This document shows, in pieces, positions 1-5,236 of a stretch of DNA of 8,112 nt. Each line of letters begins with the position of its first letter. The first letter of the stretch is position 1. This DNA comes from Firmicutes bacterium UBA5559 (GTDB lineage Bacteria > Bacillota > Clostridia > Peptostreptococcales > Anaerovoracaceae). Where the stretch lies: NCBI GenBank assembly GCA_002425705.1, contig DIMT01000022.1, positions 63,743 to 71,854 on the forward strand, written 5' to 3'. Made by a program: the position numbers and the translations under genes. The notes beneath the pieces are model-generated. The model ran no database searches, had not been told where the DNA came from, and saw nothing but the letters and a program-made list of their open reading frames with translations.

Positions 1-371
1 ACAATCATGAGCCGAAGGGTTTTTTTCAGAATTTGTCCCTCATTCTTGCTCTTCTGCACTGCCAGGAGCAGGGACATCAGGTCGTTGATGCCGCCTCCGA
101 TCATGCAGTTCATTCCAAGGACGCTGCTTCCTTCCCGGATAAACCGCTGGGACCATCGAATGGTCTCCGAAGGATCCGCCAGATCCGTTTTATTCAGAAT
201 CACGATCCTCTTTTTATCTCCGATGATCTCATGGAGAATGGGATTCCTGCTGGAATCCGGTATTCTGGCGTCCAAGACCTCAATGACCGCATCCACCATC
301 TTCAAATTGTCCTGGATCATCTCCCGGGTCTTTTTCATGTGCCCCGGGTACCAGTTGATATTCTCTATCAT
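1..371 (-). CDS. rbgA: Ribosome biogenesis GTPase RbgA (YlqF), N-terminal part
   Basis: Circularly permuted GTPase that acts late in 50S subunit assembly in Firmicutes. Only the first 123 residues are in the window; the gene runs off the left edge. Visible are the family's N-terminal signature NWYPGHMKKTREMI (residues 6-19), the DARIP motif (34-38) followed by SSRNP, and the G4 motif NKTD (60-63). In this permuted family G4 comes before the G1 P-loop, and the sequence stops at RLMI, just where the GxPNVGKS P-loop is expected, so the cut is due to the window and not to gene decay. The ATG at 369-371 is preceded by GGGGGTGA (375-382), a good Shine-Dalgarno match. It follows rplS by about 50 nt with an intrinsic terminator between them, so its expression depends on read-through or on a promoter I cannot see. 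The rplS-rbgA order is common in Firmicutes. Confidence 0.93.
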   Translation of the reverse strand, partial: MIENINWYPGHMKKTREMIQDNLKMVDAVIEVLDARIPDSSRNPILHEIIGDKKRIVILNKTDLADPSETIRWSQRFIREGSSVLGMNCMIGGGINDLMSLLLAVQKSKNEGQILKKTLRLMI

Positions 372-387
372 AAGTCACCCCCGATAT

Positions 388-415
388 AAAAACAAGGGAA
401 CCCGCTGGTTCCCTT
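388..415 (-). terminator. Intrinsic terminator after rplS
   Basis: On the minus strand a perfect 9-bp stem (AAGGGAACC / GGTTCCCTT, 394-402 with 407-415) with a 4-nt loop is followed by GTTTTTA (387-393). It begins 5 nt after the rplS stop codon and ends only a few nt before the rbgA ribosome binding site, so it should end or attenuate the rplS transcript. The stem is also flanked by TTTTGTTT on the plus strand and could work weakly in that direction. Confidence 0.8.
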
Positions 416-419
416 TTGT

Positions 420-764
420 TTATTGTTCTTTGCTCTTGATTTTTGCTGCTTTACCAGTTCTCTGACGCATATAGTTCAGTTTAGCTCTTCGGACATCGCC
501 TTTTCTGACTACTTCGATCTTGTCGATTTTCGGTGAGTGAATCGGGAATGTCTTTTCGACGCCGACACCGGATGCGATTCTTCTGACAGTAAAGGTTTCA
601 TTGAGACCGCCGTTCTGCTTTTTCAGAACAAAGCCTTCAAAAATCTGGATACGTTCTCTTGTACCTTCCTTGATCTTGATGTGCACTTTAACGGTATCAC
701 CGACTCCAAAGGAAGGAACTTCCTTCTTCGCAAATTCTTCGTTGATTAAATCCATTACATTCAT
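420..764 (-). CDS. rplS: 50S ribosomal protein L19
   Basis: Structural protein of the large ribosomal subunit, near the 30S-50S interface. The 114-residue product has the usual length and the family's conserved core: FGVGDTVKVHIKI (19-31), EGTRERIQIFEGFV (33-46), ETFTVRRI, GVGVEKTFPIHSP and IEVVRKGDVRRAKLNYMR. The ATG at 762-764 gives the typical start MNVMDLINEE and has a strong AGAGGAGG site (775-782) about 10 nt upstream; the next Met (codon 4) is too far from that site. It has its own promoter at 841-869 and a leader of about 70 nt that may be autoregulatory. A terminator follows at once. In many bacteria rplS sits behind rpsP-rimM-trmD; here the gene upstream is a xerD-like recombinase instead. 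Confidence 0.97.
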   Translation of the reverse strand: MNVMDLINEEFAKKEVPSFGVGDTVKVHIKIKEGTRERIQIFEGFVLKKQNGGLNETFTVRRIASGVGVEKTFPIHSPKIDKIEVVRKGDVRRAKLNYMRQRTGKAAKIKSKEQ

Positions 765-834
765 CCTTGTTATTCCTCCTCTCTCCCAAGACGTTCATGG
801 TATCCAATATACTCAGAGGACCGCCCGTAATAAC
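765..834 (-). promoter_or_regulatory. rplS 5' leader, candidate L19 autoregulatory structure
   Basis: From the predicted start near 834 the rplS leader is about 70 nt. Two pairings are visible. UCCUCU (815-820) can pair with AGAGGA (777-782), which covers most of the AGAGGAGG ribosome binding site. Inside that stem a small hairpin forms from GUAU and AUAC (809-812 with 800-803, 5-nt loop). This would make ribosome access depend on the fold. An L19 leader family is known upstream of rplS in low-GC Gram-positives (Rfam L19_leader); whether this matches its covariance model I cannot tell. The fold is seen in the sequence; the regulatory role is inference. Confidence 0.4.
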
Positions 835-840
835 TACAAC

Positions 841-869
841 AGTATATTACAAATAGAAAAATAAATCAA
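841..869 (-). promoter_or_regulatory. Sigma-A type promoter for rplS
   Basis: On the minus strand -35 TTGATT (864-869), a 17-nt spacer and -10 TATACT (841-846). The -10 matches consensus at 5 of 6 positions and the -35 at 4 of 6, in an AT-rich stretch. The predicted start is near 834. It lies in the 141-nt gap between xerD and rplS, where I see no convincing terminator for the upstream operon, so rplS may also receive read-through. Confidence 0.72.
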
Positions 870-905
870 CCGTTTTTTAAATTTTATCGGAATCATTTCC
901 TGCAC

Positions 906-1796
906 TCATGCCCGGGGATGGGTCTTGTCATAGACCTCCTTAATCCGGTTTTTCGTCACGGTGAGATAGACCTGTGTAGCGGTCACATCTTCATGGCCAA
1001 GCAGTTCCTGGAGCGACTTCAGGTCAGCCCCGTTCTGGACCATGTGGGCTGCAAAGGAATTCCGCAGGATTTGTGGTGTAATGGCTTTGTCGATCCCGGC
1101 CTTTACACCGTAATCCTTCAGCATTTTCCAGATTCCCTGCCGAGTAATCCGTTCTCCGTTATAATTGACAAAGAGGGCTTTTTCCGAATGCTTTTTGGAG
1201 CGGAGAAGCTTAGGCCTGGCATCGTAAAGATACTCTTCCAGGGCTGCCCGGGCCGGCCTTCCTATGGGAACGATCCTGGCCTTTCCGAACTCGCCGGTAC
1301 AGGTGATGAATCCCACCCGAAGATTCAGGTCCTCCACATTGGCCTCCAGCACTTCACTGACTCGGATGCCGGTTGCATACAGCAGTTCCAGCAGGGCCCT
1401 GTCCCGAATACCTTTCACGGTTGTCTCTGGAAGCATAAGCAGGCGGTCCACCTCAGCCAGACTCAGATACTCGATTTCCTTCCGCTCCACCCGGGGTGAT
1501 TTGATGTGAAGGCAGGGGTTGGCAGAAATCCGGCCTTGTTCCTGAAGAAAGGAGAAAAACCCTCGCAGTGAGGCCACCTTCCGGTTGGAAGTTGCCGTAC
1601 TTCTCCCCAGATTCTTCAGATGAAGGACAAAGGCTACGATTTCTGTATTGCTGATATCCTCGGGAGAAAGGCTCCCCCTCTGATTCAGAAAAGCCTGAAA
1701 TTCGCGGATATCCCGGAGGTAGGCCTCCGTAGAGTTCCGAGCCATTCCCTTCTCTTTTTCCATGTATTTTTTGTAGTCATCCATCAATCGATTCAT
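906..1796 (-). CDS. xerD: XerD-like tyrosine site-specific recombinase
   Basis: Tyrosine recombinase of the XerC/XerD type, the family that resolves chromosome dimers at dif in the cytoplasm. The 296 residues have the family length, with an N-terminal SAM-like core-binding domain (about 1-100) and a C-terminal catalytic domain (about 108-296). Catalytic positions seen are Arg145 (ATGIRVSE), Lys172 (GKARIVP), Arg245, His268 (LLGH) and the nucleophile Tyr277 (TQVYLTV). The usual His of the HxLRHSFA motif is Gln242 (PQILRNSFA), and the following His is Asn246. I chose the ATG at 1794-1796 because GGGAGG (1801-1806) lies 4 nt upstream; an in-frame TTG at 1806-1808 overlaps that site and is unlikely. 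The start overlaps the end of the nudF-like gene by 20 nt, suggesting coupling. nudF and xerD are also near each other in Bacillus. Clostridia often carry several Xer paralogues, so this may not be the one acting at dif. Confidence 0.88.
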   Translation of the reverse strand: MNRLMDDYKKYMEKEKGMARNSTEAYLRDIREFQAFLNQRGSLSPEDISNTEIVAFVLHLKNLGRSTATSNRKVASLRGFFSFLQEQGRISANPCLHIKSPRVERKEIEYLSLAEVDRLLMLPETTVKGIRDRALLELLYATGIRVSEVLEANVEDLNLRVGFITCTGEFGKARIVPIGRPARAALEEYLYDARPKLLRSKKHSEKALFVNYNGERITRQGIWKMLKDYGVKAGIDKAITPQILRNSFAAHMVQNGADLKSLQELLGHEDVTATQVYLTVTKNRIKEVYDKTHPRA

Positions 1797-2325
1797 GCTG
1801 CCTCCCAACTACCATCAGGATTGCCGCCAGGGTTTTTCCATCCTCGATCTCTCCCCGCAGGGCCTTCTGGTATAGTTCCCCCAGAGGGTATTCCTCTGTT
1901 TCCATGGACTCCGTGTCGTCCGGTTCCGGCTCACCAGGGGTCAGATTTCTGCAGAGGAACAGGTGAATGCATTCGGTCGTATAGCCCACGGAAGGATAGA
2001 AGCGCCCTAAAAACTCCATGGATTCGGCCGTATATCCGGTTTCTTCCTTCAGTTCCCGGACAGCTGTCCATGAAGGCTCCTCCCCTTCCTCCAGCTTCCC
2101 TGCAGGGATTTCAAGGATATCCCGGGACAGGGCTTTCCGGTACTGACGAACCAGCACCATCTTCCCATCGTCGGTAAGGGCGGCCAGGCCGACTCCCCCC
2201 CGATGCTCCACGATTTCCCGATGGGTGACGCCTCCATCTGCAGAATATACCAGATCCTTCCTCAGGTTCAGAATCTTTCCTTTATACAGATACTGGCTTT
2301 CAATGGTTTCTTCCTTAAATATCAT
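1777..2325 (-). CDS. nudF: NUDIX hydrolase, ADP-ribose pyrophosphatase type
   Basis: Probably cleaves ADP-ribose to AMP and ribose 5-phosphate, a cytoplasmic housekeeping activity. The 182-residue protein has a complete Nudix box at 76-98 fitting G-x5-E-x7-REL-x-EE-x-G-hydrophobic (G76, E82, R90, E91, E94, E95, G97), the metal-binding catalytic helix. The preceding EIPAGK (72-77) and the region VLVRQYR (57-63) are typical of the NudF/YqkG branch, as is the FYPSVGYT segment after the box. Its ATG overlaps the proC stop by 4 nt (ATGA, 2322-2325) and has GGAG at 2331-2334, 5 nt upstream. It overlaps xerD at its other end. Substrate is assigned from family resemblance; other Nudix substrates cannot be excluded. 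Confidence 0.88.
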   Translation of the reverse strand: MIFKEETIESQYLYKGKILNLRKDLVYSADGGVTHREIVEHRGGVGLAALTDDGKMVLVRQYRKALSRDILEIPAGKLEEGEEPSWTAVRELKEETGYTAESMEFLGRFYPSVGYTTECIHLFLCRNLTPGEPEPDDTESMETEEYPLGELYQKALRGEIEDGKTLAAILMVVGRQHESIDG

Positions 2326-3125
2326 TGTTTCTCCATTTGACGGGATTTCTCTTCGGCAGCCCGAAAGCCTTCCATCACCTTTTCTTCAAATCCATTTTCC
2401 TGGAGTTTTTTCACCGCTTCGATGGTGGTTCCTCCTGGGGAACAGACATTAATCCGCAGCTGCTCCGGGTCTATGCCGGTTTCCAGCACCATTTTAGCAG
2501 CTCCCAGCACAGCCTGAGCGGCAAAAAGAAGGCTGTCTTCTCTGCTGAGTCCACCGGCTTCTGCTGCTTTTGCCAGAGCATCGATGTACATATAAGTATA
2601 GGCGGGGCTGCTGCCGGAAACACCGATGACCGTATGAATCTGCTCTTCCTCCACTTCACAGGCTCTTCCGATGGATTCCAAAATGTGAAAAGCCCTGGAA
2701 AAAGCTTCTTCGGTAACCTTTACATTCCGGCATACGGCTGTCATCCCTTCTCCCACCATGGCCGGGGTGTTGGGCATGATCCGGATGACGGGAATATCCT
2801 CCCCCAGGAAACGGCTGATGTAGCTGATGCTGATGCCTGCCGCCATAGAAACAATCAGTTTATCCGAAGTCATCCATTCCGCCATTTCCGGCAGAACCTG
2901 ATCAAAACTCCCCGGCTTCACACCAACAAATATCAGGTCGGCTTTCCGGGTCAGTTCCCGGATATCCTGGCAGGGACTGATGCCCAGCTCTTCTCGGAGT
3001 TTTTTCAGTTTATCCTGATCCGGGTCCGTTACATAGACTTGTTCCGGCCGGATCTCTCCTCCTGTCAGGCAGCCTCTCAGTATGGCCCCTCCCATATTTC
3101 CTGCTCCGATAAAGCCTATGTTCAT
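2322..3125 (-). CDS. proC: Pyrroline-5-carboxylate reductase
   Basis: Last step of proline synthesis: NAD(P)H-dependent reduction of 1-pyrroline-5-carboxylate to L-proline. The 267-residue product has the normal length. An N-terminal Rossmann motif GFIGAGNMG (4-12) binds the nucleotide; MPNTPAMVGEG (117-127) and the C-terminal dimerisation domain with SGSSPAY (170-176), AAKMVLETG and SPGGTTI (229-235) are family signatures. It starts 7 nt after the proB stop. The Shine-Dalgarno is weak (GTGAG, overlapping that stop), so translation probably relies on ribosomes finishing proB. Its stop overlaps the nudF-like start by 4 nt. Confidence 0.96.
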   Translation of the reverse strand: MNIGFIGAGNMGGAILRGCLTGGEIRPEQVYVTDPDQDKLKKLREELGISPCQDIRELTRKADLIFVGVKPGSFDQVLPEMAEWMTSDKLIVSMAAGISISYISRFLGEDIPVIRIMPNTPAMVGEGMTAVCRNVKVTEEAFSRAFHILESIGRACEVEEEQIHTVIGVSGSSPAYTYMYIDALAKAAEAGGLSREDSLLFAAQAVLGAAKMVLETGIDPEQLRINVCSPGGTTIEAVKKLQENGFEEKVMEGFRAAEEKSRQMEKQ

Positions 3126-3132
3126 CCTACGC

Positions 3133-3930
3133 TCACTTTCCCAAAAAAACCGTTCCGGTTTCCTTCTCTCTCATCGCATCCAACAAAATGTTCATCTTTT
3201 TTCCATTCAGCAGAATCATGGGGATCCCATAGGAATTCACCTTTCTTGCTGCCTCGATCTTCGTCACGATTCCGCCGGTTCCAAAACTGCTGGTACCCCG
3301 GACATCGATTTCCTCCAGAAGCCGATCCGCTCCGTGAATCTCCTCGATCAGCCGGGCATCCCCATTGGACTTGGGGTCTTTGTCGTATAGTCCGTCGATA
3401 TCGCTGAGCAGTACCAGAAGGTCTGCATTCCACAGGTTAGCTGCCAAGGCACTTAACGTATCGTTATCTCCGATTTTAATTTCTTCCACGCTGACCGAAT
3501 CGTTTTCATTAATAATGGGGACCACCCCTTCGTCCACCAGGGTAAACAGGGTGTTCCGGATGTTCAGAGTCCTGGTGGGATCATTGAAATCCTCCCGGGT
3601 CAGCAGCATCTGGGCCACATGAACGTCAAAATCAGCAAAATATTCTTTGTAAGCCATCATCAGCTCCACCTGACCGATAGCGCAAAGCGCCTGCTTATAA
3701 TTGATGTCTCCCCGCCGTTCCCATTTATTGATGGCTCCAACACCACAGATTCCAGCACCGGAAGACACGATGATGACCTGTTTGCCCAGCTTCATCAGTT
3801 GACAGGACTGTTCGACGATATTGTGAAGCAGCTGGTTGTTGACCGTTCCTGTCTCGGTTGACAGAACATTGCTGCCGATCTTGATGACGATCTTTCTGCT
3901 GCTTCCGATGATCTGACTGAGTTTGCTCAT
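3133..3930 (-). CDS. proB: Glutamate 5-kinase without PUA domain
   Basis: First step of proline synthesis: ATP-dependent phosphorylation of L-glutamate to gamma-glutamyl phosphate, which ProA then reduces. The protein has only the amino acid kinase domain: KIGSN (17-21), VSSGAG (55-60), the glutamate-binding NENDSVS (141-147), GDNDTLSAL (154-162), the nucleotide-binding LLSDIDGLYDKDP (174-186) and FGTGGIVTK (216-224). At 265 residues it ends where the kinase fold ends. The C-terminal PUA domain of the longer E. coli-type enzyme (about 367 residues) is absent; short forms are known in other bacteria, so this is not a truncation. The ATG (3928-3930) is preceded by AAAGGA at good spacing. It is first in the proB-proC-nudF-xerD run, behind the promoter at 3972-4001. 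In most bacteria proA is its neighbour; here proA lies 2.2 kb away on the other strand. Confidence 0.96.
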   Translation of the reverse strand: MSKLSQIIGSSRKIVIKIGSNVLSTETGTVNNQLLHNIVEQSCQLMKLGKQVIIVSSGAGICGVGAINKWERRGDINYKQALCAIGQVELMMAYKEYFADFDVHVAQMLLTREDFNDPTRTLNIRNTLFTLVDEGVVPIINENDSVSVEEIKIGDNDTLSALAANLWNADLLVLLSDIDGLYDKDPKSNGDARLIEEIHGADRLLEEIDVRGTSSFGTGGIVTKIEAARKVNSYGIPMILLNGKKMNILLDAMREKETGTVFLGK

Positions 3931-3971
3931 TTTTTAATTCCTTTCAGGGGCGTGAATATACCCGATTAATT

Positions 3972-4001
3972 ATTATACTCCACAAATGCGACTATTTTCA
4001 A
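3972..4001 (-). promoter_or_regulatory. Sigma-A type promoter for the proB operon
   Basis: On the minus strand -35 TTGAAA (3996-4001), an 18-nt spacer and a perfect -10 TATAAT (3972-3977). The predicted start is near 3965, giving a 5' leader of about 35 nt. That is too short for a T-box or riboswitch, so control by proline is more likely at the enzyme or promoter level. A divergent plus-strand promoter begins about 45 nt away. Confidence 0.75.
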
Positions 4002-4046
4002 TATATTATGACTACTAATTTCCCTAAAAAATTTTCATAATCATAC

Positions 4047-4075
4047 TTGAAATAGATAAAATTATTGGTTATAAT
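4047..4075 (+). promoter_or_regulatory. Near-consensus sigma-A promoter P1
   Basis: -35 TTGAAA (4047-4052), a 17-nt spacer and a perfect -10 TATAAT (4070-4075), the best promoter in the window. The predicted start is near 4082. It does not feed directly into a gene: a strong terminator at 4136-4185 follows within about 100 nt. It faces away from the proB promoter, and the two -35 boxes are about 45 nt apart across an AT-rich stretch. Confidence 0.7.
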
Positions 4076-4083
4076 GGTCACGT

Positions 4084-4102
4084 GGTTATCCCCCTGATAA
4101 CC
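4084..4102. repeat. Perfect 7-bp inverted repeat at the P1 start site
   Basis: GGTTATC (4084-4090) and GATAACC (4096-4102) are exact inverted copies separated by CCCCT. No T run follows, so it is not a terminator on the plus strand. It lies 2 nt after the predicted P1 start and so could be either a 5' RNA hairpin or an operator for a dimeric regulator. Confidence 0.6.
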
Positions 4103-4135
4103 TCATTAATCTCTAATCCCAAAATACCCCTTTTG

Positions 4136-4185
4136 AACAAAATGGACTGCTCCCCTGCGGTCTGTTTTGTTTTTTGGTTTTTTTT
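4136..4185 (+). terminator. Strong intrinsic terminator downstream of P1
   Basis: The arms 4136-4150 and 4157-4171 form a 15-bp stem (12 Watson-Crick and 3 G-U pairs) closed by a 6-nt loop TCCCCT. It is followed by T runs at 4170-4175 and 4178-4185. The T run is on the plus strand only, so it acts on transcripts from P1, not on the divergent proB operon. No gene lies upstream in this direction, so its natural substrate would be the short P1 transcript. Confidence 0.8.
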
Positions 4186-4193
4186 GCTATAAT
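4167..4193 (+). promoter_or_regulatory. Extended -10 promoter P2 for the exonuclease operon
   Basis: An extended -10 element TGCTATAAT (4185-4193) with perfect TATAAT at 4188-4193 lies 29 nt before the exonuclease ATG. A poor -35 (TTGTTT, 4167-4172, 15-nt spacer) falls inside the T-rich tail of the upstream terminator; the TG extension may compensate. The predicted start is near 4200, giving a leader of about 22 nt that just holds the AGAGGT ribosome binding site (4211-4216). Confidence 0.6.
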
Positions 4194-4222
4194 GGGTATA
4201 AAACAAACCAAGAGGTATCTCT

Positions 4223-5236
4223 ATGATTTCACGAATCATTACCTCCTATCAGGAGGAATTTTATCATTCCAGGCTTTTTAACCAGTATTTTGATGAAAGC
4301 CGAATTGCGGTAGCCGACATTGAAACCACCGGATTGAACCCCCTCAGCACTGCTTTTATTCTGGGAGGGCTTATTTCAATTCCCGACAATACTTCTGAAC
4401 AATACTTTACGGAAGACCTTGCCATGGAACCAGAACTGCTGACGGATTTTCTCAGAAGGCTGACCGACTTTGATGTGATCATTACCTATAACGGTCAGTC
4501 TTTTGACCTGCCTTTTCTTCTGAAGCGGGCAGAACATCATCGACTGACCATTCCACGGGATCTGCCTTACAATCTGGATCTCTACAAAATTCTGAACGGC
4601 CATTCCAATCTTCGCCGTTTCCTTCCGGACCTGAAGCAGAAAACCATAGAGAATTTTCTTGGACTCTTCAGCGACCGCCGGGATGAGATTTCCGGAAAAG
4701 AAAGCGTCGAGCTTTACTTCAGTTATCTCCGGACAAAAGATCCGGAGAGTCGGGAAAAGATTCTGCTCCATAATCGGGATGACATCCACCAGCTTGCCCG
4801 GCTGCTCCCTATCATCGAGAAGGTCAATTTTCATAAGGCAATGAACCAGCTGGGCTTTCCTCTTCTGAATGCTCCTGTAAAGGGAACCGGCCTGCTGATC
4901 CGCTCCGTCATCCTGGGAAACCGGGAGCTGAATGTCTCCGGGGTGCAGCGGCACCAACCGGTGGAATTTCACTCCTTCGGCACCATTCAGGCCGGATATC
5001 GTGCTGCCTTTGACCGAAATGCTGCCGATTTTCGGCTGTCCCTGCCCCTCTTCAGAATTGGGGATTTCACCGTGGTGGATGCCGCGAAGTACCTGAAGGA
5101 GCTTACTCCTCTTGAGAAGTATCCTTCTCTGCAGGAGGGATTCCTCATCCTGCAGGACGACAGGGAAATCCGTTATCAGGAACTCCATCACTTCATTCAA
5201 CTGTTTCTCAAAACCATCGGAGGTCAGATATCATGA
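4223..5236 (+). CDS. YprB/MrfB-like DEDD-type exonuclease
   Basis: Predicted metal-dependent 3'-5' exonuclease with a ribonuclease H-like fold, of the YprB family (in Bacillus subtilis YprB is MrfB, a DNA repair nuclease working with the helicase MrfA). Of 337 residues, about 25-200 form the nuclease domain: ADIETTGL gives Asp32 and Glu34 (Exo I), TYNGQSFDLPFL gives Asp95 (Exo II), and HNRDDI gives His183 and Asp187 (Exo III, HxxxD). The RNase H-like catalytic set is complete. The C-terminal 140 residues match nothing I recognise. ATG 4223-4225 has AGAGGT 6 nt upstream. The gene stop overlaps the metallophosphoesterase start by 4 nt (ATGA). No MrfA helicase is seen in this window, so a mitomycin repair role is not supported by context. 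Nuclease assignment is firm; substrate is unknown. Confidence 0.85.
   Translation: MISRIITSYQEEFYHSRLFNQYFDESRIAVADIETTGLNPLSTAFILGGLISIPDNTSEQYFTEDLAMEPELLTDFLRRLTDFDVIITYNGQSFDLPFLLKRAEHHRLTIPRDLPYNLDLYKILNGHSNLRRFLPDLKQKTIENFLGLFSDRRDEISGKESVELYFSYLRTKDPESREKILLHNRDDIHQLARLLPIIEKVNFHKAMNQLGFPLLNAPVKGTGLLIRSVILGNRELNVSGVQRHQPVEFHSFGTIQAGYRAAFDRNAADFRLSLPLFRIGDFTVVDAAKYLKELTPLEKYPSLQEGFLILQDDREIRYQELHHFIQLFLKTIGGQIS

Larger units (their letters stand above)
4082..4185 (+). ncRNA. Candidate small RNA or attenuated leader
   Basis: The stretch between P1 and the terminator would give a transcript of about 95-105 nt. Its 5' end holds a perfect 7-bp hairpin (GGTTATC / GATAACC, 4084-4102), the middle is unpaired and A/C-rich, and the 3' end is a 15-bp terminator hairpin followed by U runs. 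That layout fits a small RNA, or a leader whose terminator controls the exonuclease operon. I do not recognise it as a known riboswitch or T-box. A GTG-started frame runs through it but has no ribosome binding site. Existence is inferred from the promoter and terminator only. Confidence 0.4.

Noticed and set aside
1797..1808. TTG start for xerD at 1806-1808
   Set aside because: The TTG overlaps the GGGAGG ribosome binding site of the ATG at 1796, and the ATG gives the usual family length.
2325..3407. A 360-codon open frame on the plus strand
   Set aside because: It lies antisense to proC and the end of proB, shows no family resemblance and no ribosome binding site, and reflects codon bias of the real genes.
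4030..4044. Weak CodY-box-like sequence AATTTTCATAATCAT
   Set aside because: It has 4 mismatches to AATTTTCWGAAAATT in a very AT-rich stretch, where chance matches are expected.
4074..4192. Possible leader peptides in the P1 transcript (a short ATG frame at 4074-4097 and a GTG frame at 4082-4192 with scattered Pro codons), suggesting proline attenuation
   Set aside because: The ATG lies within the -10 box, upstream of the predicted start. The GTG frame has no ribosome binding site, no consecutive Pro codons, and runs through the terminator.
4082..4222. Proline T-box or other known riboswitch before the exonuclease operon
   Set aside because: The T-box antiterminator core (TGGNACCGCG-like) is absent and the region is too short for a specifier stem; no other known aptamer core is seen.
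4376..5200. A 274-codon open frame on the minus strand
   Set aside because: It is antisense to the YprB-like exonuclease, whose catalytic motifs are clear.
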